Assembly (NCBI RefSeq): GCF_013523165.1
Contig: NZ_JAAMQI010000001.1
Location: 1 to 64,000 of the forward strand
Source: Pseudomonas entomophila
Lineage (GTDB): Bacteria; Pseudomonadota; Gammaproteobacteria; Pseudomonadales; Pseudomonadaceae
Length of the DNA stretch: 64,000 bases
Reading direction: 5' to 3'
The position numbers and the translations under genes were made by a program. Each line of letters begins with the position of its first letter. Within the stretch, counting starts at the first letter, position 1. This document shows, one piece after another, positions 1-9,260 of the stretch. The notes below the pieces were generated by a model. It ran no database searches, was not told where the DNA came from, and was given only the letters and a program-made list of their open reading frames with translations.

Positions 1-58
1 CGTCCAGCACCATTTCAGCAGCTTGAACTTTGTGTTCTTTCGAATAAGAATTGCGCAC
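1..58 (-). CDS. IS3-family transposase OrfA, N-terminal fragment
   Basis: A GTG start at base 58 is preceded at good spacing by a GGAG ribosome binding site. It opens a frame reading VRNSYSKEHKVQAAEMVLD, which runs off the left edge. The pattern 'RxSYSKEhKxxAaxmVLd' is typical of the N-terminus of IS3-group OrfA proteins, the HTH subunit that is normally fused to OrfB by frameshifting. Only 19 residues are visible, so the subgroup and the integrity of the element are unknown. It is too short to appear among ordinary ORF calls. Confidence 0.6.
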   Translation of the reverse strand, partial: MRNSYSKEHKVQAAEMVLD

Positions 59-107
59 TGATTTTGCCTCCAATTGGACGCCATTATAGCGTCCGAAGAA
101 GGTGTCC
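1..107 (-). mobile_element. Edge of an IS3-type insertion sequence (partial)
   Basis: Read on the minus strand, the element appears to begin at base 107 with TGGACACCTTCTTCGGACGC, a TG-starting end of the kind found in IS3-family terminal inverted repeats. About 50 bases inside lies a transposase start. Only this end is in the window, so the other inverted repeat and any target duplication cannot be seen. The exact outer boundary is inferred from the TG...CA rule. Confidence 0.6.
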
Positions 108-130
108 AAAATCATTAAGCCAGTTCACCC

Positions 131-167
131 CTGTGCCGCGATCGGGCCCGAAGGGGCCGTAAAAGCC
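131..167 (+). repeat. REP-type palindromic repeat, family 1, single copy
   Basis: The core 'ctgtgccgcgatcgggcccg' followed by 'aaggggccgtaaaa' recurs at 6931-6978, 7017-7069 and 21093-21140. This is the kind of short intergenic GC-rich palindromic repeat that is abundant in P. putida-group genomes. It lies between the IS end and the oxidoreductase gene. Confidence 0.75.
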
Positions 168-216
168 AGCCCCGCCGCGCCCCAGGATCACCGCGATCCG
201 GCAGCCAGCGAACCCT

Positions 217-1215
217 CTAGACCTTCAGCACCAACTTGCCGAAGTTCTCACCCTTGAACAGCTTCTGCAACGTGTCGGGGAAGGTCTCCAGCCCTTCGAC
301 CACATGCTCCTTGCTCTTGACCTCACCGCTGTCCAGCCAGCCGGCCATCTCGCGCGCCGCCTTGGGGTACTCGCCCAGGTGGTCGGTGACGATGAAGCCT
401 TCCATGCGCGCTCGGTTGACCAGCAGTGCCAGGTAGTTGGCCGGGCCCTTCACGCCATCCTGGCTGTTGTACTGGCTGATCGCCCCACAGATCACCACGC
501 GCGCCTTGAAGTTGAGCCGCGCCAGCACGGCATCGAGGATGTCGCCGCCGACGTTGTCGAAGTACACGTCGACACCCTGGGGGCATTCACGCTCCAGCCC
601 GGCCTTGACGTCTTCGGCCTTGTAGTCGATCACGCCATCGAAGCCCAGGGTCTTGAGGTAGTCGCCTTTCTCCTGGCCTCCGGCGATGCCGATCACCCGG
701 CAGCCCTTGAGCTTGGCGATCTGCCCGGCGATGCTGCCGACGGCCCCGGCCGCGCCGGAAATGACCACCGTATCGCCCGCCTTGGGCTGGCCGACCTCGA
801 GCAGTGCGAAGTAGGCGGTCATGCCGGTCATGCCCAGCGCCGACAGGTAGCGCGGCAGCGGCGCCAGCGAAGGGTCGATGCGTTGCAAGCCCTTGGCGTC
901 ACCGGTGTAGTAGTCCTGCATGCCCAGCACGCCACTGACCGTGTCGCCGACCTTGAAGTCGGGATGGCGCGACGCCGTGACCTCACCGACGCCCAAGGCA
1001 CGCATGACCTCGCCCAGGCCCACGGGCGGCACGTAGGATTTGCCCTCGTTCATCCAGCCGCGCATGGCCGGGTCGAGCGACAGGTACAGGTTCTTGACCA
1101 CGACGTGCCCTTCGCCCGGCTCGGCGACGGGGACCGTCTCGAAGGTGAAATCGTCTCGGCGTACCTCGCCTTGCGGACGCTTGGCGAGCAGGAAACGGCG
1201 GTTGGTGGCGGTCAT
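217..1215 (-). CDS. NADP-dependent oxidoreductase, CurA/YncB-like (MDR family)
   Basis: This is a 332-residue zinc-independent medium-chain reductase that probably reduces alpha,beta-unsaturated carbonyl compounds with NADPH in the cytoplasm. The N-terminal catalytic GroES-like half starts MTATNRRFLLAKRPQG. A Rossmann half follows with the nucleotide-binding stretch SGAAGAVGSIAGQIAKLKG and the later YFDNVGG motif typical of the curcumin reductase/leukotriene B4 dehydrogenase group. Length matches the family, and no zinc-binding Cys/His set is seen. The start at 1215 has a clear AAGGAG site upstream. The gene stands alone between a repeat and mlaA. The family is secure; the physiological substrate is unknown. 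Confidence 0.88.
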   Translation of the reverse strand: MTATNRRFLLAKRPQGEVRRDDFTFETVPVAEPGEGHVVVKNLYLSLDPAMRGWMNEGKSYVPPVGLGEVMRALGVGEVTASRHPDFKVGDTVSGVLGMQDYYTGDAKGLQRIDPSLAPLPRYLSALGMTGMTAYFALLEVGQPKAGDTVVISGAAGAVGSIAGQIAKLKGCRVIGIAGGQEKGDYLKTLGFDGVIDYKAEDVKAGLERECPQGVDVYFDNVGGDILDAVLARLNFKARVVICGAISQYNSQDGVKGPANYLALLVNRARMEGFIVTDHLGEYPKAAREMAGWLDSGEVKSKEHVVEGLETFPDTLQKLFKGENFGKLVLKV

Positions 1216-1330
1216 GGGGACTCCTTGGGGAAGGGGGAGGGGAGCTGCATGTGGCTGACTGTGAACTGAGCATGGAGGCGACAGCAGCGCGCCAGATCGG
1301 CTGCGCTGCTTGCAGCGTATGGCGCCTCCC

Positions 1331-2146
1331 TTATTCGGCGATCTGCAGCTTGCGCGCCTGGGTATAGACGTAACGCACCTTCTCGTACTCGAACGGCGAG
1401 TTCAGCTGGCCGTAGCGGAAACTGGTGGTGTAGCGGCGATCCACGACGCGCAGGGCAAAAAGCTCCGGGTGGTCGGTGGTGGACCGGGGGATGCCGAGGT
1501 AGTTCACCGATTGCTCGCCTGCGTAGTCCACCACCAGCCCGGCGGTGTCGCGCAGGTTCGACGGGCCCAGGATCGGCAGCATGATGTAGGGGCCTTCCGG
1601 CACGCCATAGAAGCCCAGTGTCTGGCCGAAGTCTTCGCTCTGGCGCGGCAGGCCCATGCGCGTGGCCGGATCCCACAGACCGCCCACACCGATCACGGTA
1701 TTGAACAGCAGGCGTGCGGTGATCTGCCCGGCACGTTCGGCCTTGAGCTGCAACACGCTGTTGAACAGGTTGGGCACGTCGCCCAGGTTGTTGAAGAAGT
1801 TGCTCACCCCAGTACGCACGAAGCCAGGGGTGACGCGCTTGTAGCCGTCGATCACCGGCAGGAACACCCATTGGTCGAACCGGTAGTTGAAGTGGTACAC
1901 GCGGCGGTTGAACGATTCGAACGGGTCCGGCACGGTCAGTGCGTCGAAGGTCGAGCGCTCGAACTCGCGCTGGTCCAGGCCGGGGTTGAATTTGAGCGCC
2001 TGCAACGGGTTGGTGAAACCGTCGCTCTGCGCGCCATGGGTGTCGAGCACGTCGGCCTCGAGCACGCTGGTGCGCGGCGCGGTTTCCTGGGCCATGACGG
2101 GGGCAGCGGCCAGCAGGGCCGTGACGAGCAGCAGTCGATTAACCAC
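1331..2146 (-). CDS. mlaA: MlaA (VacJ) family outer-membrane lipid-asymmetry protein
   Basis: MlaA removes mislocalised phospholipids from the outer leaflet of the outer membrane and passes them to the Mla pathway. The family signature DPFESFNRRVYHFN is present, followed by FLPVIDGYKRVTPGFVRTGVSN and the GVxxGPYIMLPILGPS region. I place the start at GTG 2146, giving 271 residues. It has a GGAG site seven bases upstream and yields a good signal sequence (VNRLLLVTALLAAAPVMAQ). The longer ATG start at 2209 adds a non-signal-like leader. No lipobox cysteine is visible at the cleavage region, so this copy may be a non-lipidated form. The start overlaps the stop of the upstream hydrolase gene by eight bases, implying translational coupling. 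Confidence 0.88.
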   Translation of the reverse strand: MVNRLLLVTALLAAAPVMAQETAPRTSVLEADVLDTHGAQSDGFTNPLQALKFNPGLDQREFERSTFDALTVPDPFESFNRRVYHFNYRFDQWVFLPVIDGYKRVTPGFVRTGVSNFFNNLGDVPNLFNSVLQLKAERAGQITARLLFNTVIGVGGLWDPATRMGLPRQSEDFGQTLGFYGVPEGPYIMLPILGPSNLRDTAGLVVDYAGEQSVNYLGIPRSTTDHPELFALRVVDRRYTTSFRYGQLNSPFEYEKVRYVYTQARKLQIAE

Positions 2147-3437
2147 GGAAGAACTCCAGCATGGCGTCGCTGTTGACGCGGTAGTTGAGGTTGCCGCAAT
2201 GGCCGCCATGGGGGTAGAGCGTCAACCGGTCGCCGAAGACCTGGCGCAGGAAGCCGATGTCGCCCGGGCCGAGAATGACGTCGTCGGCGTTGTGCATCAC
2301 GGCGATCTTCGAGCTGTGGCTCAGGTAGTCGCGCAGGGCGTACAGGCTGACCTGATCGACCAGTTGCAACAGGCTGCCGCCGTCGCTGCGTGCACGCCAC
2401 ATGGGGATCACCTGCTCGGTGAGGTAGCACTCGAAGTCGCATTGCAGTGCGCGCTTGAAGAACGGCGTCAGGCTGCTGCCTTCGGTGATCGGGTACTTGG
2501 GCGGCGTGATCAGCCCACGGCGGTTGATCAGGTCCGAGGTAAAGGCGATATCGGCCGCCGAGAAGCGGAACGAGGTGCCGATCAGCATCGCCATCTGTTC
2601 GTTGGACAGGTGCTGGCGCGACTCCTGGAAGTCGTACAGCAGGGCTTCGTTGAGGTCGACGTAGCCTTTCTGACGGAAGTACATCGTCAGCTTGTGCAGC
2701 ATCAGTTCGTAGAAGTTGGTGCGGCTGTCGATGCCCTTGACGCTCGTCTGCACCAGCTTGTCCAGGTTCGACACCGAGGTCTGCAGGTTGACCGGTGGGT
2801 TGAGCAGCAGCACGCGCTTGAAGTTGAAGCTGCGCCGGGTTTCGTCCAGGTGGCTGACGAACGCCGCATCGAGCGCGCCGAGGCTGTAGCCGGTGAGGTA
2901 GAACTCGCTCACTGGCAGGCGCGGATGCTGGGCACGCACCGACTGCATGACGCGGTACATGTCCTCGGCATCTTCCTGGCTGATGCCGGGGGTGGCCGAG
3001 CGCGAGGCAGCGCTCATGAAGTCCCAGCTGGTCGGCGAGGACAGCTGTACCACGTGGTAGCCGGCCTGGTAGAACAGTTTCTTCAGGTATTCGTTGATGC
3101 TGCTCGAATACGGCGCGCCGGTGCCGGCGATGATGAAGATCAGCGGGGCCTGGTGGTCCTGGCGGGCCAGGCGGTAGGTGAGCTTCTTCACGGGCCAGAA
3201 GTTGTCCGGCAGGGTGAAGGCGCGCTCGGGGCGCAGGGTGAGGCTATAGTCGTCCTGGTCGATGTCCTCGTCGTGCGGCAGCGTCGGGCGCTGGTCGGGC
3301 GGCGTGGTGGCGATGGTCGCCTCGAAGGGGTTGGTCAGCGGGTAGCCGTAGGTGGCGGCGTCGATGTCCCGCGCCGTGGCGACCGCGCTCAGGAACAGGC
3401 CGCCCAGCAAGGCTGCAAGGCGTAAGGATCGAAGCAT
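2139..3437 (-). CDS. Secreted/periplasmic alpha/beta-hydrolase-like protein coupled to mlaA
   Basis: This is a 432-residue protein with an N-terminal signal peptide (MLRSLRLAALLGGLFLSAVATA). An alpha/beta-hydrolase core can be traced: FIIAGTGAP near the oxyanion region, the nucleophile elbow GYSLGA with Ser185, a late acidic segment HNADDVILGPGD and a terminal HGGHCGN that could provide the catalytic His. Its gene overlaps mlaA by eight bases in the same direction, which suggests a lipid or envelope role, but that is inference from context only. The substrate is unknown. The ATG at 3437 is preceded by a GGGGGA site. Confidence 0.75.
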   Translation of the reverse strand: MLRSLRLAALLGGLFLSAVATARDIDAATYGYPLTNPFEATIATTPPDQRPTLPHDEDIDQDDYSLTLRPERAFTLPDNFWPVKKLTYRLARQDHQAPLIFIIAGTGAPYSSSINEYLKKLFYQAGYHVVQLSSPTSWDFMSAASRSATPGISQEDAEDMYRVMQSVRAQHPRLPVSEFYLTGYSLGALDAAFVSHLDETRRSFNFKRVLLLNPPVNLQTSVSNLDKLVQTSVKGIDSRTNFYELMLHKLTMYFRQKGYVDLNEALLYDFQESRQHLSNEQMAMLIGTSFRFSAADIAFTSDLINRRGLITPPKYPITEGSSLTPFFKRALQCDFECYLTEQVIPMWRARSDGGSLLQLVDQVSLYALRDYLSHSSKIAVMHNADDVILGPGDIGFLRQVFGDRLTLYPHGGHCGNLNYRVNSDAMLEFFRG

Positions 3438-3670
3438 GAATTCCCCCAGGGACGGCAGTGGTGCGATATGCAGGCTAAGACTATGGTGGCCCTGGCAAAG
3501 TTGCCGAGGGCGGCCTATTTATCTGCGCGAAATAGTGCCGTGCCAACGACCGTACGACAAGCGTGTGAAACAGGGTGACACAGCATCATCGGGTTGAATG
3601 ACGCGATCCGCTGGCGGTTGGCGTTCGGCCATGACCGAGGTGGGTCCTGAACGATCGAAAAGGAGCCTGT

Positions 3671-4030
3671 ATGGAGCGCTGGCCTACATGGGTAGGAATG
3701 ATGATGACGCTGGGCGCTTGCCTGCTCGGCAGTTACGCCGTGCGGTACGGCCTGATGGAGGACGCACGCTGGGTTGGCCGCTGTGCAGGCGAGGATGCTC
3801 CCTGGATGTGCGAGGTGCGTGCAGGCTTGGGGTTGATGATCCATCACCAGGCGTTGGCCTGGGTGGCATTCGGGTTGGCCCTGCTGGCTCAGGTGCTGCG
3901 AGGTGGAGGAGGGAAAGGGGTAGGGTTCGTCGCAGTGCTGCTGGGCATCCCGGCGATGGTGCTGTACACCGCCAGCCTGGCGGTGTTCGCGATCGTGCTG
4001 GGGGCGTTGCGGGTCGTGCGGCGGGAGTGA
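3671..4030 (+). CDS. Small four-helix membrane protein of unknown function
   Basis: This 119-residue protein has about three to four hydrophobic helices: MMMTLGACLLGSYAVRYGL, the LGLMIHHQALAWVAFGLALL region, VGFVAVLLGIPAMVLYTASL and AVFAIVLGALRVV. Two cysteines flank a short acidic loop (RCAGEDAPWMCE). The ATG is preceded by AGGAG. I do not recognise a named family. It lies tail-to-tail with the glucan protein gene, so there is no operon link. Confidence 0.65.
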   Translation: MERWPTWVGMMMTLGACLLGSYAVRYGLMEDARWVGRCAGEDAPWMCEVRAGLGLMIHHQALAWVAFGLALLAQVLRGGGGKGVGFVAVLLGIPAMVLYTASLAVFAIVLGALRVVRRE

Positions 4031-4066
4031 GGAGGGCATACCGCCAGGCAAGCCATTGAACGAAGC

Positions 4067-5641
4067 TCATGCAAGAGCCCGCATGCCTTCATCGGCCCGT
4101 GACTGCCACCCCCGCCAGATCGCACCGACCATCAGCACACTGACCCCTGCCCAACCCAGCGCCTGGGCATTGCCCAGCCCTTCCTGATACAGCTGCGGCA
4201 CGATACCAAGACCCACGATCCATCCCAACAACGCCAGCTCAGGCCGCGATGCCGGAACGGGCCTGAACAGGTACACCACCGCCGGCAACAGCAACGCTGC
4301 AGTAGGGAAGCTGCGGTAGCGAGGGTCGAATACCAGGGCCAGGGTACTGACCGCGGCGGCGAACCCGGCCGCCAGCAACAGCCAACCCGCATGCGCCTGC
4401 AGCCAGGCATAGGCCCGTGCACGCCAGCCCGTGCGCTGGCCCAGCGCCAGGGCGGCATGGGCCAGCACGGCCAGGTTCAACCCGGCCAGCAGGCCGGCCC
4501 AGCCCCATTCGCTGGCGAAACGTGCATGGCTGTGGGTCAGCTCGCCCCACAGCCCCAGGCCCACGGCTGCCACGGCGGCCAACGACGGTAGCCACAGCGC
4601 GGTACGCCGATCGCGAGGCCGTCCCGCCAGCCCCAGCGTGAGCACCACGACGCTGACGCTGACCCACCACCACAGCCGCCACAGCGGCACGTCGCTCACC
4701 GGTCCTTCCAGGATGCCCTTGTCCTGCCGATCGGCGTCGTACAGCCCCCAGTACCCGCCCACGGCGCCCTCGCTGGCCCGCTTCCAGGGTTGGTCGAAGG
4801 CTTCGATCAGGTTGTACTGCCACCCTTCGATCTCTGCCTGGGCGACGAAGCCACGGACGAAGCGCGCTTCGTTGACGCGGCTCGGCACGGCGGTTTCCCG
4901 CTGCCGGCCTTCGCTGGGCCAGCCGGTCTCGCCGATCAGGATGTTCTTGGGCGCAAAGCGCTGCCCGAACACCCGGCGCACGTCGGCGACATGGGCCAAG
5001 GCGTCTTCGAGGCCGCGCGGGTCGTCCTCCCAGTAGGGCAGCAGGTGCAGGGTCAGAAAGTCCACGGCCGGCGCGATACCGGGATGCTGTAGCCAGAATT
5101 CCCACACGTCGGCATAGGTCACCGGCACCTGGACCTCGCGCTTGACCCGCTCGATCAACTCGACCAGGCGCGCTTCGGTCACCTCCTTTCGCAGCAGCGT
5201 CTCGTTGCCGACGATCACCGCCGTGACCACGTCCGGGTTGGCATTGGCCGCTGCGATGAGCATCGCCACTTCCCGGTCGGTGTCCACCGGATTGGCGTTG
5301 ACCCAGGCCCCGAGCATGATCTTCAGGCCATGGCGACGCGCCAGTGCCGGAAGGCTTTCGAGCCCGGTCATGGAGTAGGTGCGGATGCATTGGAAACGCC
5401 GCGCCAGCAAGGCCAGGTCGGCGTCCAGGCGCGCCGGGCGCAGGACGAAAGGTTGGTCGAACGGCGACTGGTCCTTGTCGAACGGCGTGTAGGAGGCACA
5501 TTGCAGGCGGTGCGCCGCGCTGGCGGCATCCGGCAGGTGCACGGGTTTGCCGAGCGCATGCCAGAACCCGCCCAGGGCGAGCAGGACGCCCAGGCTGGCC
5601 AGCAGGCAGATGAACCAGGGGTGGCGAATGAGAGCGGGCAT
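4067..5641 (-). CDS. GH17-type membrane glucan hydrolase/transglycosylase
   Basis: This is a 524-residue inner-membrane protein. One N-terminal anchor helix (WFICLLASLGVLLALGGFWHAL) is followed by a periplasmic TIM-barrel-like GH17 domain at about residues 45-320. Candidate catalytic acids are Glu147 in VGNETLL and Glu238 in LIGETGWPSEG, the hallmark pair of bacterial beta-(1,3)-glucanases and transglycosylases. The C-terminal third has about six or seven transmembrane segments. Proteins of this layout in Pseudomonas are usually annotated as beta-(1-6)-glucan synthase-like and may modify osmoregulated periplasmic glucans. The family is well supported; the exact linkage chemistry is not determinable here. 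Confidence 0.8.
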   Translation of the reverse strand: MPALIRHPWFICLLASLGVLLALGGFWHALGKPVHLPDAASAAHRLQCASYTPFDKDQSPFDQPFVLRPARLDADLALLARRFQCIRTYSMTGLESLPALARRHGLKIMLGAWVNANPVDTDREVAMLIAAANANPDVVTAVIVGNETLLRKEVTEARLVELIERVKREVQVPVTYADVWEFWLQHPGIAPAVDFLTLHLLPYWEDDPRGLEDALAHVADVRRVFGQRFAPKNILIGETGWPSEGRQRETAVPSRVNEARFVRGFVAQAEIEGWQYNLIEAFDQPWKRASEGAVGGYWGLYDADRQDKGILEGPVSDVPLWRLWWWVSVSVVVLTLGLAGRPRDRRTALWLPSLAAVAAVGLGLWGELTHSHARFASEWGWAGLLAGLNLAVLAHAALALGQRTGWRARAYAWLQAHAGWLLLAAGFAAAVSTLALVFDPRYRSFPTAALLLPAVVYLFRPVPASRPELALLGWIVGLGIVPQLYQEGLGNAQALGWAGVSVLMVGAIWRGWQSRADEGMRALA

Positions 5642-5858
5642 CGCGTCGATCCATCGTCAGGTGCGAACGGTTAGCTAGGCATCACTGCGGGGGATCGTCA
5701 AGTGGCGTCATGCAAGGATCGCGCTGAGCCGCCGGCGCCGATGGCGTGGATAGCCATGCGCGGTCGCCCAGTGCTCGTTGGAGGTCGCATGCAGACCCGG
5801 ACGTCAGGGGGCACAGGCCGATGATGCTGTCTCCAAGACCTGAAAGAGGCATGCCGTG

Positions 5859-6713
5859 ATGAAGCTGCGACGTTTTCTGGGGGTGGGTACCGCACTGGTT
5901 CTGGCCATGGGCGCTGGGCAGGCCATGGCCGAGTCCAAGCAAGTCAGTATCGGTTACGTGGATGGTTGGGCGGACAGCGTGGCGACCACCCATGTGGCCG
6001 CCGAAGTCATCAAACAGAAGCTGGGCTACGGGGTGGACCTCAAGCCCGTGGCCACGGGCATCATGTGGCAGGGCGTGGCCACCGGCAAGCTCGACGCCAT
6101 GCTCTCGGCCTGGCTGCCCGTGACCCACGGCGAATACTGGGCCAAGAACAAGGACAAGGTGGTCGACTACGGCGCCAACTTCAAGGAAGCGCGCATCGGT
6201 CTGATCGTGCCGGAGTACGTCAAGGCCAGCAGCATCGCCGACCTCAAGACCGACCAGACCTTCAAACAGAAGATCGTCGGCATCGACGCCGGGTCCGGGG
6301 TCATGCTCAAGACCGACCAGGCGATCAAGGACTATGACCTGACCGGGTACAAGCTGCAGGCCAGCTCGGGCGCCGCGATGACGTCCGAATTGGGCCGCGC
6401 CTATGCCAAGCAGCAGTCGATCGTGGTCACTGGCTGGGTGCCGCACTGGATGTTCGCCAAGTGGAAGCTGAAGTTCCTGGACGATCCGAAGGGCGTGTAT
6501 GGCGCTGCCGAGACCGTCAACAGCATCGGCAGCAAGGACCTCGAAGGCAAGGCGCCGGAAGTGGCGCAGTTCCTGCGCAAGTTCTCCTGGCAGTCCAAGG
6601 ACGAGATCGGCGAGGTGATGCTGGCGATCCAGGAAGGCGCCAAGCCTGAAGCGGCGGCGAAGGACTGGGTAGCCAAGCACCCTGAGCGGGTGAAGGAGTG
6701 GGTCGGGCAGTGA
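5859..6713 (+). CDS. Glycine betaine/choline-type ABC transporter substrate-binding protein (orphan)
   Basis: This periplasmic OpuAC-family binding protein has the signal peptide MKLRRFLGVGTALVLAMGAGQAMA. The mature part opens with VSIGYVDGWADSVATTHVA and contains VATGIMWQGVATGKLDAMLSAWLP and VVTGWVPHWMF, all typical of the glycine-betaine/carnitine/choline binders CaiX, BetX and CbcX. No permease or ATPase gene is adjacent. In Pseudomonas such orphan binders are known to share the CbcWV core transporter, so this one probably does too. An in-frame GTG at 5856 directly precedes the ATG at 5859; AGAGG at 5843-5848 could serve either. Confidence 0.85.
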   Translation: MKLRRFLGVGTALVLAMGAGQAMAESKQVSIGYVDGWADSVATTHVAAEVIKQKLGYGVDLKPVATGIMWQGVATGKLDAMLSAWLPVTHGEYWAKNKDKVVDYGANFKEARIGLIVPEYVKASSIADLKTDQTFKQKIVGIDAGSGVMLKTDQAIKDYDLTGYKLQASSGAAMTSELGRAYAKQQSIVVTGWVPHWMFAKWKLKFLDDPKGVYGAAETVNSIGSKDLEGKAPEVAQFLRKFSWQSKDEIGEVMLAIQEGAKPEAAAKDWVAKHPERVKEWVGQ

Positions 6714-6771
6714 TGCGCGCCATGGGTGACTGATCCTGTGAGGATCGGCTACTGAATCGAAGCATGACCTT

Positions 6772-6790
6772 GCGGCCCCTCTGGGGCCGC
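6772..6790 (+). terminator. Hairpin, possible terminator of the betaine binding-protein gene
   Basis: An eight-base-pair stem gcggcccc/ggggccgc with a TCT loop lies 59 bases after the stop codon. There is no T-run after it, so it may act as an RNA stabiliser or weak terminator rather than a classical one. Confidence 0.45.
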
Positions 6791-6930
6791 ATCGCCGACA
6801 CGCCCCCAGTCTTCATTCCAAGCAGCCGGCATCAGCGCGGTGACTGTGCCACCCTGTGGGGGAAACTGTCTTATAGGCGGCGTCGTGTCGCTAAACCTGT
6901 TCGGGTCAACTGCCGCAATCAGATTGCTGG

Positions 6931-7069
6931 CTTTACGGCCCCTGCGGGCCCGATCGCGGCACAGGGGCAGCTCCTACAGGACCGCAGCGCTGATTTGCCA
7001 GGGCACCACCTACCCATGTAGGAGCGGCCCCTGTGCCGCGATCGGGCCCGCAGGGGCCGTAAAACCAGC
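6931..7069. repeat. Inverted pair of family 1 REP repeats
   Basis: One copy runs leftward (6931-6978, 'acggcccctgcgggcccgat...') and one rightward (7017-7069, 'tgtaggagcggcccctgtgc...'). They form a convergent arrangement with about 38 bases between them, resembling BIME-type mosaics. The core matches copies at 131-167 and 21093-21140. Confidence 0.8.
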
Positions 7070-7272
7070 CACTCAACCCCTCCAGGCATACCTCCCACCC
7101 ACAGAAAAACCTCTCACCCGGGAACGCACAGGCACCTCCCTTCGACCCCCCTCATTGTTACCCCTCCTGCAACCCACCCTTACCTATAAGACTAAGGTCG
7201 TCTGGTTGAGCGCCAACGGCAGCCTAAAGTGAAGGTGGGTTCTACCTACTCCGTGCTGCTAGGACAAAAACA

Positions 7273-7584
7273 ATGAACGACAGCATTTACCTTTCGATAC
7301 AGAACAGCCCACGGTTCAAGGAGCTGGTCGCCAAGCGCGAACGCTTCGCGTGGATTCTCTCGGCCATCATGCTCGGCCTCTACTGTGCCTTCATCCTGTT
7401 GATCGCCTACGGTCCCCAGGTGCTCGGCACGCGCATCGCCGCCGACTCGTCGATCACCTGGGGTATCCCGCTGGGTGTCGGCCTGATCCTGTCGGCCTTC
7501 GTCCTGACTGCCATCTACGTGCGCCGCGCCAATGGCGAGTTCGATGAGCTGAACAAGGCGATCCTGAAGGAGGCGCAGCCATGA
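7273..7584 (+). CDS. yjcH: DUF485 membrane protein YjcH, partner of ActP
   Basis: This 103-residue inner-membrane protein has two hydrophobic helices ([22 protein letters not shown] and [23 protein letters not shown]) and the DUF485 layout seen in YjcH: a conserved N-terminal [13 protein letters not shown] segment and a charged C-terminus. It is always found directly upstream of actP. Here its TGA overlaps the actP ATG by four bases, so the two are co-translated. Its exact contribution to acetate transport is not established. The start follows an AGGAC site. Confidence 0.9.
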   Translation: MNDSIYLSIQNSPRFKELVAKRERFAWILSAIMLGLYCAFILLIAYGPQVLGTRIAADSSITWGIPLGVGLILSAFVLTAIYVRRANGEFDELNKAILKEAQP

Positions 7585-9245
7585 GCCGTTCTTTCAACAG
7601 CCTGGCCGTGCTGGCCATCGGGGCCTTCGCGCCTGCGGCCTGGGCCGCCGACGCACTGACCGGCGACGTGCAGAAGCAGCCGCTGAACGTGTCGGCGATC
7701 GTCATGTTCCTGGCCTTCGTCGGCTTCACCCTGTGCATCACCTACTGGGCCTCCAAGCGCAACAAGTCGGCCTCCGACTACTACGCTGCGGGCGGTCGCA
7801 TCACAGGCTTCCAGAACGGCCTGGCGATCGCGGGCGACTACATGTCGGCGGCCTCCTTCCTGGGCATTTCCGCGCTGGTGTTCACGTCGGGCTACGATGG
7901 GCTGATCTACTCGATCGGCTTCTTGGTCGGCTGGCCGATCATCCTCTTCCTGATCGCCGAACGCCTGCGCAACCTGGGCAAGTACACCTTCGCCGACGTG
8001 GCGTCGTACCGCCTAGGCCAGACGCAGATCCGTACCCTGTCGGCCTCCGGCTCGCTGGTGGTGGTCGCGTTCTACCTGATCGCGCAGATGGTCGGTGCCG
8101 GCAAGCTGATCCAGCTGCTGTTCGGCCTCGACTACCATGTGGCGGTCATCCTGGTGGGCATCCTGATGTGCCTGTACGTGCTGTTCGGCGGCATGCTGGC
8201 CACCACCTGGGTGCAGATCATCAAGGCGGTGCTGCTGCTGTCGGGCGCCACCTTCATGGCGCTGATGGTCATGAAGCACGTCAACTTCGACTTCAACGCG
8301 CTGTTCTCCCAGGCGATCGACGTACACCCCAAGGGTGAGGCGATCATGAGCCCGGGCGGCCTGGTCAAGGACCCGATCTCGGCGTTCTCCCTCGGCCTGG
8401 CGCTGATGTTCGGCACTGCCGGCCTGCCACACATCCTGATGCGCTTCTTCACCGTCAGCGATGCCAAGGAAGCGCGCAAGAGCGTGCTGTACGCCACCGG
8501 GTTCATCGGCTACTTCTACATCCTGACCTTCATCATCGGCTTCGGCGCGATCCTGCTGGTCAGCACCAACCCGGCCTTCAAGGACGCCGCTGGCGCCCTG
8601 ATCGGTGGCAACAACATGGCTGCGGTTCACCTGGCCGATGCGGTCGGCGGCAGCGTGTTCCTGGGCTTCATCTCGGCCGTGGCCTTCGCCACCATCCTGG
8701 CGGTGGTCGCCGGCCTGACCCTGGCCGGTGCCTCGGCGGTGTCCCATGACCTGTATGCCAGCGTGTGGCGCAAGGGCAAGGCCAACGACCGTGACGAGAT
8801 CCGCGTGTCGAAGATCACCACCGTGGCCTTGGGCATCCTGGCGATTGGCCTGGGCATCCTGTTCGAAAGCCAGAACATCGCCTTCATGGTGGGCCTGGCG
8901 TTCTCCATCGCGGCCAGCTGCAACTTCCCGGTGCTGTTGCTCTCGATGTACTGGAAGCGCCTGACCACCCGTGGCGCGATGATCGGCGGCTGGCTCGGCC
9001 TGATCAGCGCAGTGACGCTGATGGTGCTCGGCCCGACCATCTGGGTGCAGATTCTCGGTCACGCCACACCGGTCTATCCGTACGAGTACCCTGCGCTGTT
9101 CTCGATGCTGATCGCCTTCGTCGGGATCTGGTTCTTCTCGGTCACTGACAAGTCAGCAGCGGCGGAGAAGGAACGCGCGCTGTTCTACCCGCAGTTCGTC
9201 CGTTCGCAAACGGGCCTGGGGGCCTCGGGCGCCGTCTCGCACTGA
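7581..9245 (+). CDS. actP: Cation/acetate symporter ActP
   Basis: This 554-residue sodium:solute symporter family protein takes up acetate and other short-chain monocarboxylates such as glycolate or pyruvate across the inner membrane. A cleavable-signal-like N-terminus ([18 protein letters not shown]) precedes about 13 hydrophobic helices. The motif [25 protein letters not shown] with [11 protein letters not shown] is diagnostic for the ActP subgroup. It is coupled to yjcH by an ATGA overlap and followed by a strong hairpin. Length and motifs match the family throughout. Confidence 0.95.
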   Translation: MSRSFNSLAVLAIGAFAPAAWAADALTGDVQKQPLNVSAIVMFLAFVGFTLCITYWASKRNKSASDYYAAGGRITGFQNGLAIAGDYMSAASFLGISALVFTSGYDGLIYSIGFLVGWPIILFLIAERLRNLGKYTFADVASYRLGQTQIRTLSASGSLVVVAFYLIAQMVGAGKLIQLLFGLDYHVAVILVGILMCLYVLFGGMLATTWVQIIKAVLLLSGATFMALMVMKHVNFDFNALFSQAIDVHPKGEAIMSPGGLVKDPISAFSLGLALMFGTAGLPHILMRFFTVSDAKEARKSVLYATGFIGYFYILTFIIGFGAILLVSTNPAFKDAAGALIGGNNMAAVHLADAVGGSVFLGFISAVAFATILAVVAGLTLAGASAVSHDLYASVWRKGKANDRDEIRVSKITTVALGILAIGLGILFESQNIAFMVGLAFSIAASCNFPVLLLSMYWKRLTTRGAMIGGWLGLISAVTLMVLGPTIWVQILGHATPVYPYEYPALFSMLIAFVGIWFFSVTDKSAAAEKERALFYPQFVRSQTGLGASGAVSH

Positions 9246-9260
9246 TTGCCCACTGTCCTG

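Larger units (their letters stand above)
6714..7272. other. Intergenic region without genes: hairpin, REP pair and yjcH-actP leader
   Basis: No credible coding sequence is seen. The left part holds a GC hairpin at 6772-6790, the middle an inverted pair of family 1 REP repeats (6931-7069), and the last 200 bases must contain the promoter and leader of the acetate uptake genes. I could not pick out a convincing promoter by eye. Confidence 0.7.

Noticed and set aside
6764..7232. Small frames between the betaine binding-protein gene and yjcH
   Set aside because: They are made of REP repeat sequence and its surroundings.
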